Source: Tepidimonas fonticaldi (GTDB lineage Bacteria; Pseudomonadota; Gammaproteobacteria; Burkholderiales; Burkholderiaceae_C). Taken from it: a stretch of DNA of 64,000 nucleotides. The stretch's first letter is position 1. Every line of letters begins with the position of its first letter. Shown in pieces: positions 41,632 through 51,206 of the stretch. The notes under the pieces were generated by a model. That model saw only the letters and a list, made by a program, of their open reading frames with translations, was not told the origin of the DNA and ran no database searches. A program made the position numbers and the translations under genes. Location of the stretch: NCBI RefSeq assembly GCF_007556755.1, contig NZ_VJOO01000011.1:1-64000 (forward strand), written 5' to 3'.

Positions 41632-43053
41632 TCAGTGGGCCTGGAAGTTGACGCGGGACGGAACGGGCTTGAACTCGCCCAGGCGGCTCCACCACGGCAT
41701 CAGCAGGAAGAAGCCGAAGTAGAACAGCGTGCCCACCTGCGAGACGCGCTCACCCACCGGCGACGGCGGCAGCACGCCCAGGTAGCCCAGGATCAGGAAG
41801 TTGACGACGAACAGCGCGTACAGGTATTTGTTCCAGCTCGGGCGGTAGCGGATCGACTTGACCGGGCTGTAGTCCAGCCAGGGCAGGAAGAACAGGATGA
41901 TGACCGCGCCGCCCATCACGACCACGCCCCAGAACTTGGCGTCGATGCTGAGCATCAGCGCGGACAGCACCACCGCGCCGCCGAGCAGGCCGCCTTTGCC
42001 CACCGGGCCCATGGACGACTTGATCGCCCCCAGCACGGCCGCAATCAGCACCACCGCGACGAGCACGTACATCATCTCGGTCGTGGTCGCGCGCAGCATC
42101 GAGTAGAACGGCGTGAAGTACCACACCGGCGCGATGTGCGGCGGCGTCACCATCGGATCGGCCGGAATGAAGTTGTTGTATTCGAGGAAGTAGCCGCCCA
42201 GCTCCGGCGCGAAGAAGACGATCGCCGAGAACGCCATCAGGAACACCGACACGCCCAGAATGTCGTGCACGGTGTAGTACGGATGGAAGGGGATGCCGTC
42301 CAGCGGCTTGCCGTCCGGCCCCTTGGTGGCCTTGATCTCGATGCCGTCCGGGTTGTTGGAGCCCACCTCGTGCAGCGCGATGATGTGCGCGACCACCAGA
42401 CCCAGCAGCACCAGCGGCACGGCGATGACGTGGAAGCTGAAGAAGCGGTTGAGCGTCGCATCGCTGACGACGAAGTCGCCACGGATGAGGATCGCCAGAT
42501 CGGGGCCGATGAAGGGGATGGCGGAGAACAGGTTGACGATCACCTGCGCACCCCAGTACGACATCTGGCCCCAGGGCAGCAGATAGCCCATGAAGGCCTC
42601 GGCCATGAGCGCGAGGAAAATCGCGCAGCCGAAGATCCACACCAGCTCGCGCGGCTTGCGGTACGAGCCGTAGATCAGGCCGCGGAACATGTGCAGGTAC
42701 ACCACGATGAAGAACGCCGAAGCGCCCGTGGAGTGCATGTAGCGGATCAGCCAGCCCCACGGCACGTCGCGCATGATGTATTCGACCGAGGCGAAGGCCA
42801 CGGGGACGCCTGCCGCGTTGAGCGAGGCGTCCGGCTTGTAGTGCATGACGAGGAAGATACCGGTGACGATCTGGATCACCAGCACCAGCAGGGCGAGCGA
42901 GCCAAAGAAGTACCAGAAGTTGAAATTCTTCGGCGCGTAGTATTCGGACAGGTGCTCCTTGTAGAGCTTCGACAACGGGAAGCGGTTGTCGATCCAGGTC
43001 AGGAGCTGCTCGCCGCGCGACGCGTTGGGGGGGGCTTCCTTGAATTCGGCCAT
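41632..43053 (-). CDS. petB: Cytochrome b, cytochrome bc1 complex
   Basis: Cytochrome b is the quinol-oxidising core of complex III. The 473-residue protein is highly hydrophobic with eight or more membrane helices; the paired-haem region is seen in YMHSTGASAFFIVVYLHMFRGL and FFSFHVIAVPLVLL, and the quinone-site PEWY-type motif appears as APVWYFTPFYSMLR. It starts MAEFKEAPPN and lies between petA and petC. Confidence 0.97.
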   Translation of the reverse strand: MAEFKEAPPNASRGEQLLTWIDNRFPLSKLYKEHLSEYYAPKNFNFWYFFGSLALLVLVIQIVTGIFLVMHYKPDASLNAAGVPVAFASVEYIMRDVPWGWLIRYMHSTGASAFFIVVYLHMFRGLIYGSYRKPRELVWIFGCAIFLALMAEAFMGYLLPWGQMSYWGAQVIVNLFSAIPFIGPDLAILIRGDFVVSDATLNRFFSFHVIAVPLVLLGLVVAHIIALHEVGSNNPDGIEIKATKGPDGKPLDGIPFHPYYTVHDILGVSVFLMAFSAIVFFAPELGGYFLEYNNFIPADPMVTPPHIAPVWYFTPFYSMLRATTTEMMYVLVAVVLIAAVLGAIKSSMGPVGKGGLLGGAVVLSALMLSIDAKFWGVVVMGGAVIILFFLPWLDYSPVKSIRYRPSWNKYLYALFVVNFLILGYLGVLPPSPVGERVSQVGTLFYFGFFLLMPWWSRLGEFKPVPSRVNFQAH

Positions 43054-43094
43054 GGTGGTTCCCTAGTGCGTGGATTCGGTGCAAACGCGGCGGA

Positions 43095-43694
43095 TCAGGC
43101 CTTGGGCGGGTCTTCGCCGATCAGCACGACCGTGTCCGAGACGTAGTGGTGCGGCGGCACTTCGAGGTTGTCCGGCGCCGGCTTGTTCTTGAACACCCGG
43201 CCCGCCATGTCGAAGGTGGAGCCGTGGCAGGGGCACAGGAAACCGCCTTTCCAGTCGTCCGGCAGCGACGGCTGCGGACCGGGCTGCAGCTTGTCCACGG
43301 GCGAGCAGCCCAGGTGCGTGCAAATGCCCACCGCGACGAGGATTTCCGGCTTGATCGAGCGGTGCCGGTTCTTCGCATACGGCGGCGTCGGATACGCCTT
43401 GCGGTCGGATGCGGGGTCGGCCAGTTGAGACTCGACTTGCTCCAGCGACGCCAGTTGCTCCGGCGTGCGGCGCATCACCCACACCGGCTTGCCCCGCCAT
43501 TCCACGACGACCTTCTCGCCAGGCTGGAGCTTGGACACGTCCACCTCCACCGAGGCGCCGGCGGCCTTGGCGCGCTCGGACGGCGAGAACGAACGGACGA
43601 AGGGGACCGCAGCGGCGGCCACGCCCGCGCCACCCACGGCACACGAGGTGATCAGCCAGGTCCGGCGGTCTTGGTCTAGGTTGGCTTCGCTCAT
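43095..43694 (-). CDS. petA: Ubiquinol-cytochrome c reductase Rieske iron-sulfur subunit
   Basis: This subunit takes the first electron from ubiquinol. The 199-residue product has a twin-arginine leader (R10-R11-TWLIT) that also acts as the membrane anchor, and the Rieske boxes C125-T-H127-LG-C130 and C154-P-C156-H157-GS holding the 2Fe-2S cluster. Such proteins are exported by the Tat system; tatABC is encoded at 47136-48702. ATG 43694 heads the petABC operon. Confidence 0.97.
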   Translation of the reverse strand: MSEANLDQDRRTWLITSCAVGGAGVAAAAVPFVRSFSPSERAKAAGASVEVDVSKLQPGEKVVVEWRGKPVWVMRRTPEQLASLEQVESQLADPASDRKAYPTPPYAKNRHRSIKPEILVAVGICTHLGCSPVDKLQPGPQPSLPDDWKGGFLCPCHGSTFDMAGRVFKNKPAPDNLEVPPHHYVSDTVVLIGEDPPKA

Positions 43695-43776
43695 GGGGGA
43701 GGTCTTTCTGAAATGCTGGAGCAAGACGGGACGCGCGCACCGCCACCGGGCGGCCTGCGCACAAAAGCCGCTGCGC

Positions 43777-43782
43777 ATTGTA
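43777..43782 (-). promoter_or_regulatory. Candidate -10 element for the petABC operon
   Basis: On the minus strand TACAAT stands 82 bases before the petA ATG. A GGTTTG hexamer 17 bases upstream is a poor -35. Tentative. Confidence 0.35.
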
Positions 43783-43826
43783 AGGGATCGCCGTTCGGAC
43801 AAACCCTGATCCGTGACGTCGGCAGG

Positions 43827-44885
43827 TCAAACCGCCGCCGTCGCCCGCCGTGCACGCATCGCCCAGGCCGACTCCAGCGCCGCCAGTAGGCTGGAGGGAT
43901 CGGCCAGCCCCCGCCCCGCCAGGTCGAACGCCGTCCCATGGTCGGGGCTGGTGCGCACGAACGGCAGGCCCAGCGTGGTGTTGACGCCCCGCTCGAGGCC
44001 CAGGTACTTCACCGGGATGAGGCCCTGGTCGTGGTACATGGCGACGACCACGTCGAACTCCCCGGCCCGCGCGCGCATGAACACGGTGTCGGGGGGGTGC
44101 GGGCCGGTGACCGCCCACCCGGCGGCCTGCGCGCGAGCGACGGCCGGGGCAATGGCGTCGATCTCCTCCCGCCCGAACAGCCCGCCCTCGCCCGCGTGCG
44201 GATTGAGCCCCGCGACAGCGATGCGGCAGCGCGGCCAGCCCAGCAGCCCGCAAAAATGGTCGTGGGTGATGCGCAGCGTCTCCCACACCGCCGCCTCGGT
44301 GACGGCCTCGATCGCGGCGCGCAAAGGGATGTGGATGCTGACGAGCACGGTGCGCAGCACATCGTTCGACAACATCATGCGCACCGGCAGCTCGGCAGGC
44401 AACAGGCCGCGCGCCTGCGCGGCGATGCGCTGCAGCAGCTCGGTGTGGCCGGGCACATCGACGCCGGCAGCGGCCAGCGCCGCCTTGTGCAGGGGGGCCG
44501 TGACGAGGGCGCTGACCTCCCCGCGCAGCGCGGCCTGGGCGGCGGCGATGACGGCATCGGCGGCCGCCCGGCCCGCCACGGCACTGACCTCGCCAAAGCG
44601 CGGCAGCGCCGGAATCGACACCACGGGCCACACGGGCACGCACCGCGGCGGCACACGCCCCGCCTGCGCCGGCCCGTCCAGCACGGCGATCGGCAGCAGC
44701 CCCCCGCCCACCTGCGCCGCCCGCCGCATCACGGCCACATCCCCCACCACCACGCAGCGGGACGACCACTCGGGCCAGCGCCGGAACACCTCGGCCACGA
44801 TCTCCGGCCCGATGCCGGCCGCATCCCCCATGGTGATGGCGATGGGGGCGTCGCCCCCGTCAGCGGACAAGCGGGGCGCGTCCAT
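43827..44885 (-). CDS. pdxA: 4-hydroxythreonine-4-phosphate dehydrogenase PdxA
   Basis: PdxA oxidises 4-phosphohydroxythreonine in pyridoxal phosphate synthesis, feeding PdxJ. The 352-residue product has ITMGDAAGIGPEI at the start, the metal-ligand histidine motifs TAPLHKAAL, LNPHAGEGG and MYHDQGLIPVK, and NTTLGLPFVRTSPDHGTA near the end. The stop of the upstream NIF3 gene overlaps its start by one base (TGATG). A related longer open frame upstream lies inside the NIF3 gene and is not real. Confidence 0.95.
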   Translation of the reverse strand: MDAPRLSADGGDAPIAITMGDAAGIGPEIVAEVFRRWPEWSSRCVVVGDVAVMRRAAQVGGGLLPIAVLDGPAQAGRVPPRCVPVWPVVSIPALPRFGEVSAVAGRAAADAVIAAAQAALRGEVSALVTAPLHKAALAAAGVDVPGHTELLQRIAAQARGLLPAELPVRMMLSNDVLRTVLVSIHIPLRAAIEAVTEAAVWETLRITHDHFCGLLGWPRCRIAVAGLNPHAGEGGLFGREEIDAIAPAVARAQAAGWAVTGPHPPDTVFMRARAGEFDVVVAMYHDQGLIPVKYLGLERGVNTTLGLPFVRTSPDHGTAFDLAGRGLADPSSLLAALESAWAMRARRATAAV

Positions 44886-45685
44886 CAGGCGGGATTGTCG
44901 ATGTCGATGAAACGGTGTTCGATGCCGAGCTGGGCGGCCACATGCGCGCCAACGGCGGGCGCGCCGTAGCGCTCGGTGGCGTGGTGCCCGCACGCCAGGA
45001 AAGCCACGCCGCACTCGCGCGCCAAGTGCGCCTGGGGTTCGGAGATCTCGCCGGTCAAAAAGGCATCGGCGCCGGCGGCGATGGCCGCCTCGAAATAGCC
45101 CTGCGCCCCGCCACTGCACCAGGCCACGCGGCGAATCGGCCGGCCGTCCCCCGCCACGCAGGTGACGCGCCGGCCCAGCGCCGCCTCGACGCGGGCGGCC
45201 AGTGCCGCCGCATCCGGCGCGTCGCACCCGCCCAGGAAGCCGAGCTGCTGCTCGCCAAACCGTCCCCACCCCTCGCCCAGCGGCGCGAAGCCCAGGCGCT
45301 GCCCGAGTTGGGCGTTGTTGCCCAGCTCGGCATGCGCATCGAGCGGCAGGTGGTAGGCGTACAGATTGATGTCGTGCGCCAGCAGCCGCTGCAGGCGGGT
45401 TTTCATCCAGCCGGTGACGGTGCCGCGCTGTCCGCGCCAAAACAAGCCGTGGTGCACCAAAATGGCATCGGCACCGACGTCGATGGCCGCTTCAATCAAG
45501 GCCAGGCTGGCGGTGACGCCGCTGACCAGGCGGCGGATCGGCCGGCACCCCTCGACCTGCAATCCGTTGGGGCCATAGTCCTGAAAGCGCGCCGGCTCCA
45601 GCAGCGCGTCCAGCGCGGCCAACAGCGCGTCACGGGTGGTGCCACCGGACGCAACGTCCGCGGCGGAGAGGGGCAGATCCTGCAT
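44885..45685 (-). CDS. NIF3/DUF34-family protein (YbgI-like)
   Basis: The 266-residue product has the family's metal-site motifs: LVHHGLFWRG, AYHLPLDAHAELGNN and the C-terminal GHHATERYG. E. coli YbgI is a di-metal protein; the family has been proposed as GTP cyclohydrolase I type 2 or related, but activity is not settled. ATG 45685 is used. It is translationally coupled to pdxA. Confidence 0.9.
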   Translation of the reverse strand: MQDLPLSAADVASGGTTRDALLAALDALLEPARFQDYGPNGLQVEGCRPIRRLVSGVTASLALIEAAIDVGADAILVHHGLFWRGQRGTVTGWMKTRLQRLLAHDINLYAYHLPLDAHAELGNNAQLGQRLGFAPLGEGWGRFGEQQLGFLGGCDAPDAAALAARVEAALGRRVTCVAGDGRPIRRVAWCSGGAQGYFEAAIAAGADAFLTGEISEPQAHLARECGVAFLACGHHATERYGAPAVGAHVAAQLGIEHRFIDIDNPA

Positions 45686-45718
45686 GGGCGGATTGTCGCA
45701 CCGCCCGCGCGCCGATCG

Positions 45719-45865
45719 TCAGGACTTGCCAGCGGCGCGCTCGGACTCGGCCATCTTGCGCGAGAAGAAGCGGTAGAACCACACCGCCATGACGACGATG
45801 AAGGCAATCACCCCCGCGCTCATGAGCCCGTAATCGGTCGAAAAAAGGTCCACAATTGCTTTCAT
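45719..45865 (-). CDS. DUF3149 small membrane protein
   Basis: The product is only 48 residues: MKAIVDLFSTDYGLMSAG, one membrane helix (about 18-34), then a charged tail FSRKMAESERAAGKS. This matches the DUF3149 family common in Burkholderiales, of unknown function. AGGAG before ATG 45865 supports translation and excludes the longer open frame. It is read divergently from the degQ-type gene, with a candidate FNR-like site between them. Confidence 0.82.
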   Translation of the reverse strand: MKAIVDLFSTDYGLMSAGVIAFIVVMAVWFYRFFSRKMAESERAAGKS

Positions 45866-45926
45866 ACTGCGCTCCTGCGTCATTTGAACCGCTTGCCTAT
45901 TGGAGCCGCGGACGGCGACAGGCGCA

Positions 45927-45940
45927 TTGACCCATATCAA
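45927..45940. promoter_or_regulatory. FNR/Anr-like inverted repeat in the DUF3149/degQ gap
   Basis: TTGAC-CCAT-ATCAA matches the FNR-type consensus TTGAT-N4-ATCAA with one mismatch. It lies 62 bases from the DUF3149 start and 51 bases from the HtrA start. No well-spaced -10 box is evident in either direction, so the target gene is not clear. Confidence 0.45.
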
Positions 45941-45990
45941 CCCTGATGCAAACAGGGGTTTGGCCGGCGGGCTGCCGGCGGAAAGTGTCC

Positions 45991-47130
45991 ATGAAGCGCC
46001 ACTGGCTGATCTTCTCCCAGACCGTCACCGTGCTGCTGGCCATCTGGTTCGTGGTGGCGACGCTCAAACCGCACTGGCTGACCCAGCGGCCCTCGCTGTC
46101 GAGCGTGGTGCCGGTCTTCGAGGTCGGGCCCGACACGCGCAGCCCCACCATCGCCGGGGCCAGCCTGAGTGCCGCGGCGCGGGCGGCCGCTCCCGCGGTG
46201 GTGAGCATCAGCACGAGCAAGGCGGTGCGGCACCCGCATGCCCAGGAGCCGTGGTTCCGGTTCTTCTTTGGCGAACGGCCGGAATTCCAACCCCAGGCCG
46301 GGCTGGGATCGGGCGTGATCGTCAGCCCCGCCGGCTACATCCTGACCAACAACCATGTGGTCGAAGAGGCGGACGAGATCCTCGTGCAGCTCAGCGACGG
46401 CCGGCAGGCACCGGCCCAGGTCATCGGCACCGACCCCGATACCGATCTGGCGGTGCTGCGCATCGCCCTGCCCGATCTGCCGGTGATCGTGCTGGGGCGA
46501 TCCGAATCGCTCGAGGTGGGCGACCGGGTGCTGGCCATCGGCAATCCGTTCGGCGTGGGCCAGACGGTGACGGCGGGCATCGTCAGTGCCTTGGGGCGCA
46601 GCCAGCTTGGCATCAACACCTTCGAAAACTTCATCCAGACCGATGCGGCGATCAACCCGGGCAACTCCGGCGGGGCGCTCGTGGACGCCGAGGGGCACCT
46701 GGTCGGCATCAACACGGCGATCTATTCCCGCTCGGGCGGCTCGATGGGCATCGGCTTTGCCATCCCGATGGCGACGGCGCGGGAGGTGATGGAGGCCATC
46801 GTGCGCGACGGCGCCGTCACGCGCGGCTGGATCGGCGTCGAGCCGCAGGAGCTGACACCCGAGCTGGCCGAGCATTTTGGCGTGCCGCAGGCCAGCGGGG
46901 TGATCGTGACGGGCGTCCTGCAGGACGGGCCTGCGGCCAATGCCGGCATCCGCCCGGGGGATGTCATCGGCCGCGTCGAGCAGACGCCCATCCGGGATGT
47001 GGCGGGCCTGCTCGCCGCGGTGGCGGCGCTCAAACCCGGCACACCCGCCGAGCTGGAAGTACAGCGGCGAGACGGCGCGCGCACACTGACCGTCGTCCCC
47101 GCGCGCCGGCCGTCAGCCGCCGCGCGTTGA
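45991..47130 (+). CDS. Membrane-anchored HtrA-family serine protease (DegS/DegQ-like, one PDZ)
   Basis: The 379-residue protein has an N-terminal hydrophobic segment (about 6-24) without an obvious cleavage site, so it is probably membrane-anchored. The triad is H122 (TNNHVV), D152 (TDLAVL) and S226 (GNSGGAL). A single PDZ domain follows (about 270-365). This is the DegS layout; DegS cleaves RseA and starts the sigma-E response, and RseA is encoded in this window (17763). That link is inference. ATG 45991 (MKRHWLIFSQ) is used; an upstream ATG at 45946 would add 15 residues. It ends 5 bases from convergent tatC. Confidence 0.9.
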   Translation: MKRHWLIFSQTVTVLLAIWFVVATLKPHWLTQRPSLSSVVPVFEVGPDTRSPTIAGASLSAAARAAAPAVVSISTSKAVRHPHAQEPWFRFFFGERPEFQPQAGLGSGVIVSPAGYILTNNHVVEEADEILVQLSDGRQAPAQVIGTDPDTDLAVLRIALPDLPVIVLGRSESLEVGDRVLAIGNPFGVGQTVTAGIVSALGRSQLGINTFENFIQTDAAINPGNSGGALVDAEGHLVGINTAIYSRSGGSMGIGFAIPMATAREVMEAIVRDGAVTRGWIGVEPQELTPELAEHFGVPQASGVIVTGVLQDGPAANAGIRPGDVIGRVEQTPIRDVAGLLAAVAALKPGTPAELEVQRRDGARTLTVVPARRPSAAAR

Positions 47131-47135
47131 CGCGG

Positions 47136-47945
47136 TCACGACGACGAGGGGCCGTCGGTCGCGGAAGCGGTTTCGTCCGCTTCGGCGCTGGGTTTGCCGC
47201 GCGCGAACCAGCGCGCGCCGATGATGCCCAATTCGTACAGCAAACACATCGGGATGGCCAGCGCCAGCTGCGAAATCACGTCGGGCGGGGTGACCACCGC
47301 CGCGATGATGAAGGCCACGACGATGAAGTAGCCGCGAAAGGACTTGAGCTTCTCGATGGACACCATCTCGAAGCGGACCAACAGCATCACCACCACCGGG
47401 ACCTGGAAGGCCAGACCGAAGGCCAGGTAGAGCGACAGAATCGCCTCCACGTAAGACGCGATGTCCGGCGTGGCGTTGACGCTGGCCGGGGTAAAGCCCT
47501 GGATGAAGGCGAACATCTTGTCCAGCACGAAAAACTGGACGAACGCGATGCCCAGGTAGGCCAGCAGGCTGCCGATGATGATGAGCGGCAGGGCAAAGCG
47601 CTTTTCGTGGCTGTACAGGCCCGGCGCGACGAACGCCCAGATCTGGTAGATGACCCAGGGCAGCGCCAGCAGCAGCCCCGCCATCATCAGAACCTTGAGC
47701 GGCACGAAAAACGGGGTGAACACCCCGACCGCGATGAGCTTGACATCCGGCGGCATGTGCGCCCGGATCGGCACGGCGATCAGGTCGATCAGGCCGCTCG
47801 GGCCGGGCCAGATGGCGAGCAGCACCATGCACACCCCCACGCCCCCCAGGGCGTATAGGATGCGGTCGCGCAGTTCCATCAGGTGCGCGACGAACGGCTG
47901 CTCGGTGCCGGCGAGCTCGTCGGCGGAGTCTCGGGGATCGGCCAT
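47136..47945 (-). CDS. tatC: Sec-independent translocase subunit TatC
   Basis: TatC recognises twin-arginine signals. The 269-residue product has six membrane helices and the conserved HLMELRDRI near the N-terminus, FVPLKVLMM and the FQVPVVVMLLVRF region. A hydrophilic C-terminal tail (about 245-269) is variable. It starts 3 bases from the tatB stop. Confidence 0.97.
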   Translation of the reverse strand: MADPRDSADELAGTEQPFVAHLMELRDRILYALGGVGVCMVLLAIWPGPSGLIDLIAVPIRAHMPPDVKLIAVGVFTPFFVPLKVLMMAGLLLALPWVIYQIWAFVAPGLYSHEKRFALPLIIIGSLLAYLGIAFVQFFVLDKMFAFIQGFTPASVNATPDIASYVEAILSLYLAFGLAFQVPVVVMLLVRFEMVSIEKLKSFRGYFIVVAFIIAAVVTPPDVISQLALAIPMCLLYELGIIGARWFARGKPSAEADETASATDGPSSS

Positions 47946-47948
47946 GGA

Positions 47949-48449
47949 TCAGCGCAGGGGAGTCTTGGGACGGTAGCGCGCCACGCGCGCCGCGCCGGAC
48001 AGGGCCCGGGTGCGCACGCCGGCGCGGGCCTTGTACCACTGGGGCACGGCCTGGCGCTTGAGGCGGAAGTTCTTTTTCGGCCGCCGATATTCGGGATAGA
48101 CCGGCGCACCGATGGACGCCAGATCGTCGTAGGACGTCGATGCGCTCGACGACGATTGGCCTTCGAGCCCGGCCGTCACTTCGGACCATTCGCGCTCGAA
48201 CTCGGCCGCGGTCGAGCTGACCTGCGTCTCGACGTCGCGGGCGGTCTTTTCGACCGCCTCTTTCATGCGCTTGAGCTCTTCGAGCTCGATGGTGCGGTTG
48301 ACCTCGGCCTTGACCTCGGCCACATAGCGCTGCGCCTTGCCCAGCAGCGCGCCCACGGTGCGGGCCACGCGCGGCAGCTTCTCGGGGCCGATGACGACGA
48401 GCGCCACGACCCCGATGAGGGCGAGCTTGGAGATACCGAGGTCGATCAT
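47949..48449 (-). CDS. tatB: Twin-arginine translocase subunit TatB
   Basis: TatB is the docking partner of TatC. The 166-residue product has one N-terminal helix ([32 protein letters not shown] being the conserved hinge), an amphipathic helix and a long charged tail. It is longer than TatA, typical of TatB. Confidence 0.95.
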   Translation of the reverse strand: MIDLGISKLALIGVVALVVIGPEKLPRVARTVGALLGKAQRYVAEVKAEVNRTIELEELKRMKEAVEKTARDVETQVSSTAAEFEREWSEVTAGLEGQSSSSASTSYDDLASIGAPVYPEYRRPKKNFRLKRQAVPQWYKARAGVRTRALSGAARVARYRPKTPLR

Positions 48450-48465
48450 GCGGGGGTGGCCGCGC

Positions 48466-48702
48466 TCACGACTTGGTCTTGGCGTCGACGTCGATGGTGG
48501 TCTTTTCGGCCGCCTTGTCCTGTCCCACCTGCGCCGTGGCGGTGGACGACGACTCCGGCGCGCTGCCGTCGCGCATGCCGTCCTTGAAGCCCTTGACCGC
48601 GCTGCCCAGGTCGGACCCGATGTTCTTGAGCTTCTTGGTGCCGAAGACCAGCACCACGATCAGCAGGACGACCAGCCAGTGCCAAATGGAAAAACTGCCC
48701 AT
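48466..48702 (-). CDS. tatA: Twin-arginine translocase subunit TatA
   Basis: TatA forms the pore in Tat export. The 78-residue product has a short membrane helix ([22 protein letters not shown]), the FGTKKLK hinge and an amphipathic helix with the family's [13 protein letters not shown]. It begins the tatABC genes. Confidence 0.96.
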   Translation of the reverse strand: MGSFSIWHWLVVLLIVVLVFGTKKLKNIGSDLGSAVKGFKDGMRDGSAPESSSTATAQVGQDKAAEKTTIDVDAKTKS

Positions 48703-48820
48703 GTTCTACTCCAACGACGGGGCAGCCGGCCCCGATGCCGTGTTTGATTCTACGCAGCGCCGGGGGTTCGCCCGGACGCGGGAATGCCGCGATTGTGCCC
48801 GAAAGGGCTCGGGGATGGGG

Positions 48821-49180
48821 TCAGCCCTTGCGCCAGGGGCGCGGGCCGCCGATGACGTGCACGTGCAGGTGGTGCACCTCCTGCCCGCCGTGCTCGCCGG
48901 TGTTGGCGACGATGCGAAACCCCCCTTCCGGGTACGGCTGGCAGCCCTGCTCCAGCGCCAGACGCGGGGCGAGCACCATCAGGCGGCCCATCAGGCGCTC
49001 GTGCTCGGCGGTCAACTGGGCCATGGACGGGATGTGCGCCTTGGGGACGATCAAAAAATGCACCGGCGCCCAGGGCTGAATGTCGTGGAAGGCGTACAGC
49101 TCGTCGTCTTCGTACACCTTGCGGCTGGGGATCTGGCCGGCGACGATCTTGCAAAAAATGCAGTTGGGGTCGTGCGACAT
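48821..49180 (-). CDS. HIT-family purine nucleoside phosphoramidase (HinT-like)
   Basis: The 119-residue protein has the histidine triad HHLHVHV (His103-His104-x-His106-x-His108) and an N-terminal CIFCKIVAGQIPS. HinT hydrolyses AMP phosphoramidates; its cellular role is modest. It lies between the DUF4870 gene and tatA, an order widely kept in betaproteobacteria. Confidence 0.95.
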   Translation of the reverse strand: MSHDPNCIFCKIVAGQIPSRKVYEDDELYAFHDIQPWAPVHFLIVPKAHIPSMAQLTAEHERLMGRLMVLAPRLALEQGCQPYPEGGFRIVANTGEHGGQEVHHLHVHVIGGPRPWRKG

Positions 49181-49213
49181 GGTCGGTCGGGTCGGGATCG
49201 GAAGGAGTGCGGA

Positions 49214-49576
49214 TCAGACGGGCATGGGCCGGCGGTCGTTCCAGTACAGAAAACCTTTGACCAACCGGTACAGGGACCAGACGGCCGCGGCGAGCAGAAT
49301 CACCGCGCCCACCCCGAGGACGAGCGTGAGAAAGCCGAGCGCGGCCCACAGCAGGCTCCACCAGAAGGTGCGGATCTGCCAGGTGAAATGGCTCTCGTAG
49401 AGGGTGCCGGCGACATCCTCGCGCTTGACGTAGTTGACGATGATGCCCACGAGCGCGGTCACGGCGACGAACCACGATGCCGCATAGAGGATGTAGACCG
49501 CCAGCGTCAGCCGGCGCAGGCTGGCGAGCTGCTCGGGCGTCTTGGGGGTGACGTCGATCACGGGCGGGGTCGACAT
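49214..49576 (-). CDS. DUF4870-type membrane protein
   Basis: The 120-residue protein has three hydrophobic segments (about 20-48, 68-82 and 85-105) and a basic end. It resembles the DUF4870 membrane proteins often encoded between hisE and hinT; function unknown. ATG 49576 (MSTPPVIDVTPK) is used, after a GGAGG-like sequence. Confidence 0.85.
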   Translation of the reverse strand: MSTPPVIDVTPKTPEQLASLRRLTLAVYILYAASWFVAVTALVGIIVNYVKREDVAGTLYESHFTWQIRTFWWSLLWAALGFLTLVLGVGAVILLAAAVWSLYRLVKGFLYWNDRRPMPV

Positions 49577-49598
49577 GGGCGCCTCCTGCAGGTCGGGC

Positions 49599-49997
49599 TC
49601 AGGGTTGGGGGAGCGGGGACTGCGCCTCGGCCTCGCGCGCGCGGGCCTTGCGCAGGGCTTTTTCTTCCAGCCCGGACAGGCCCTCGCGGCGCGCCAGCTC
49701 GGCCACCACATCGGCCGGCCCAAGGCCGAAATGCGCCAGCGCGATCAGGCTGTGGAACCAGAGGTCGGCCACCTCGCCCACGAACGCCTGCGCGCTGCCG
49801 GCACCGTGCTGCAGGTCCTTGGCGGCCATCACGGCCTCGCCCGCCTCCTCGGCGATTTTTTTCAGAAAGGCATCCGGCCCCTTGTGCAGCAGGCGCGCGA
49901 CGTAGCTGCGCTCGGGGTCGCCCCCGGCGGCCGGCTTGCGGCTGTCGATGACGGCGGCCAGGCGCAGCAGGGTGTCGAGCGGCGGGATGTCGGTCAT
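49599..49997 (-). CDS. hisE: Phosphoribosyl-ATP pyrophosphatase HisE
   Basis: HisE hydrolyses phosphoribosyl-ATP in histidine synthesis. The 132-residue product has the MazG-like motifs: [26 protein letters not shown] and [16 protein letters not shown]. The C-terminal tail is charged. Separate from hisI here, unlike the fused HisIE of enterobacteria. ATG 49997 lies 2 bases after the hisI stop. Confidence 0.95.
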   Translation of the reverse strand: MTDIPPLDTLLRLAAVIDSRKPAAGGDPERSYVARLLHKGPDAFLKKIAEEAGEAVMAAKDLQHGAGSAQAFVGEVADLWFHSLIALAHFGLGPADVVAELARREGLSGLEEKALRKARAREAEAQSPLPQP

Positions 49998-49999
49998 GG

Positions 50000-50398
50000 T
50001 CAGCGGTAGATGGATTGCGGATCCTTGAGCACGGGATCGACGGCCTGCCACTCGCCGCGCTGCGTGTCCAGGCGCTGATAAAAGCAACTGTGGCGCCCGG
50101 TGTGGCAGGCGATGCTCGGCTCGTGGCCCAGTTGCGTCACCTGCAGCAGCACCACGTCGTCGTCGCAGTCGAGGCGGATTTCGTGCACCTGCTGCACATG
50201 GCCGGATTCCTCCCCCTTGTACCACAGGCGGCCGCGCGAGCGGCTGTAGTAGACGGCGCGGCCCAGTTCGGCGGTCTTTTGCAGGGCCTCGCGATTCATC
50301 CAGGCGAACATCAGCACGTCGCCAGTCCCGCGCTCCTGGGCGATCACGGGCACCAGGCCCTGCGCGTCCCATTTGATGCGATCGAGCCAGTCAGCCAT
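50000..50398 (-). CDS. hisI: Phosphoribosyl-AMP cyclohydrolase HisI
   Basis: HisI opens the adenine ring. The 132-residue product has [24 protein letters not shown], the [12 protein letters not shown] motif and the metal ligands in [11 protein letters not shown] and [12 protein letters not shown] 50398 is chosen over GTG 50407 because a full GGAGGT stands 7 bases before it (separate entry). It overlaps no gene, but its ribosome-binding site lies in the end of hisF. Confidence 0.96.
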   Translation of the reverse strand: MADWLDRIKWDAQGLVPVIAQERGTGDVLMFAWMNREALQKTAELGRAVYYSRSRGRLWYKGEESGHVQQVHEIRLDCDDDVVLLQVTQLGHEPSIACHTGRHSCFYQRLDTQRGEWQAVDPVLKDPQSIYR

Positions 50399-50403
50399 GC
50401 CGC

Positions 50404-51204
<801 letters not shown>

Positions 51205-51206
51205 CG

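Noticed and set aside
43465-43809. Small plus-strand open frames opposite petA
   Set aside because: Shadow of the Rieske gene; no ribosome-binding site or family match.
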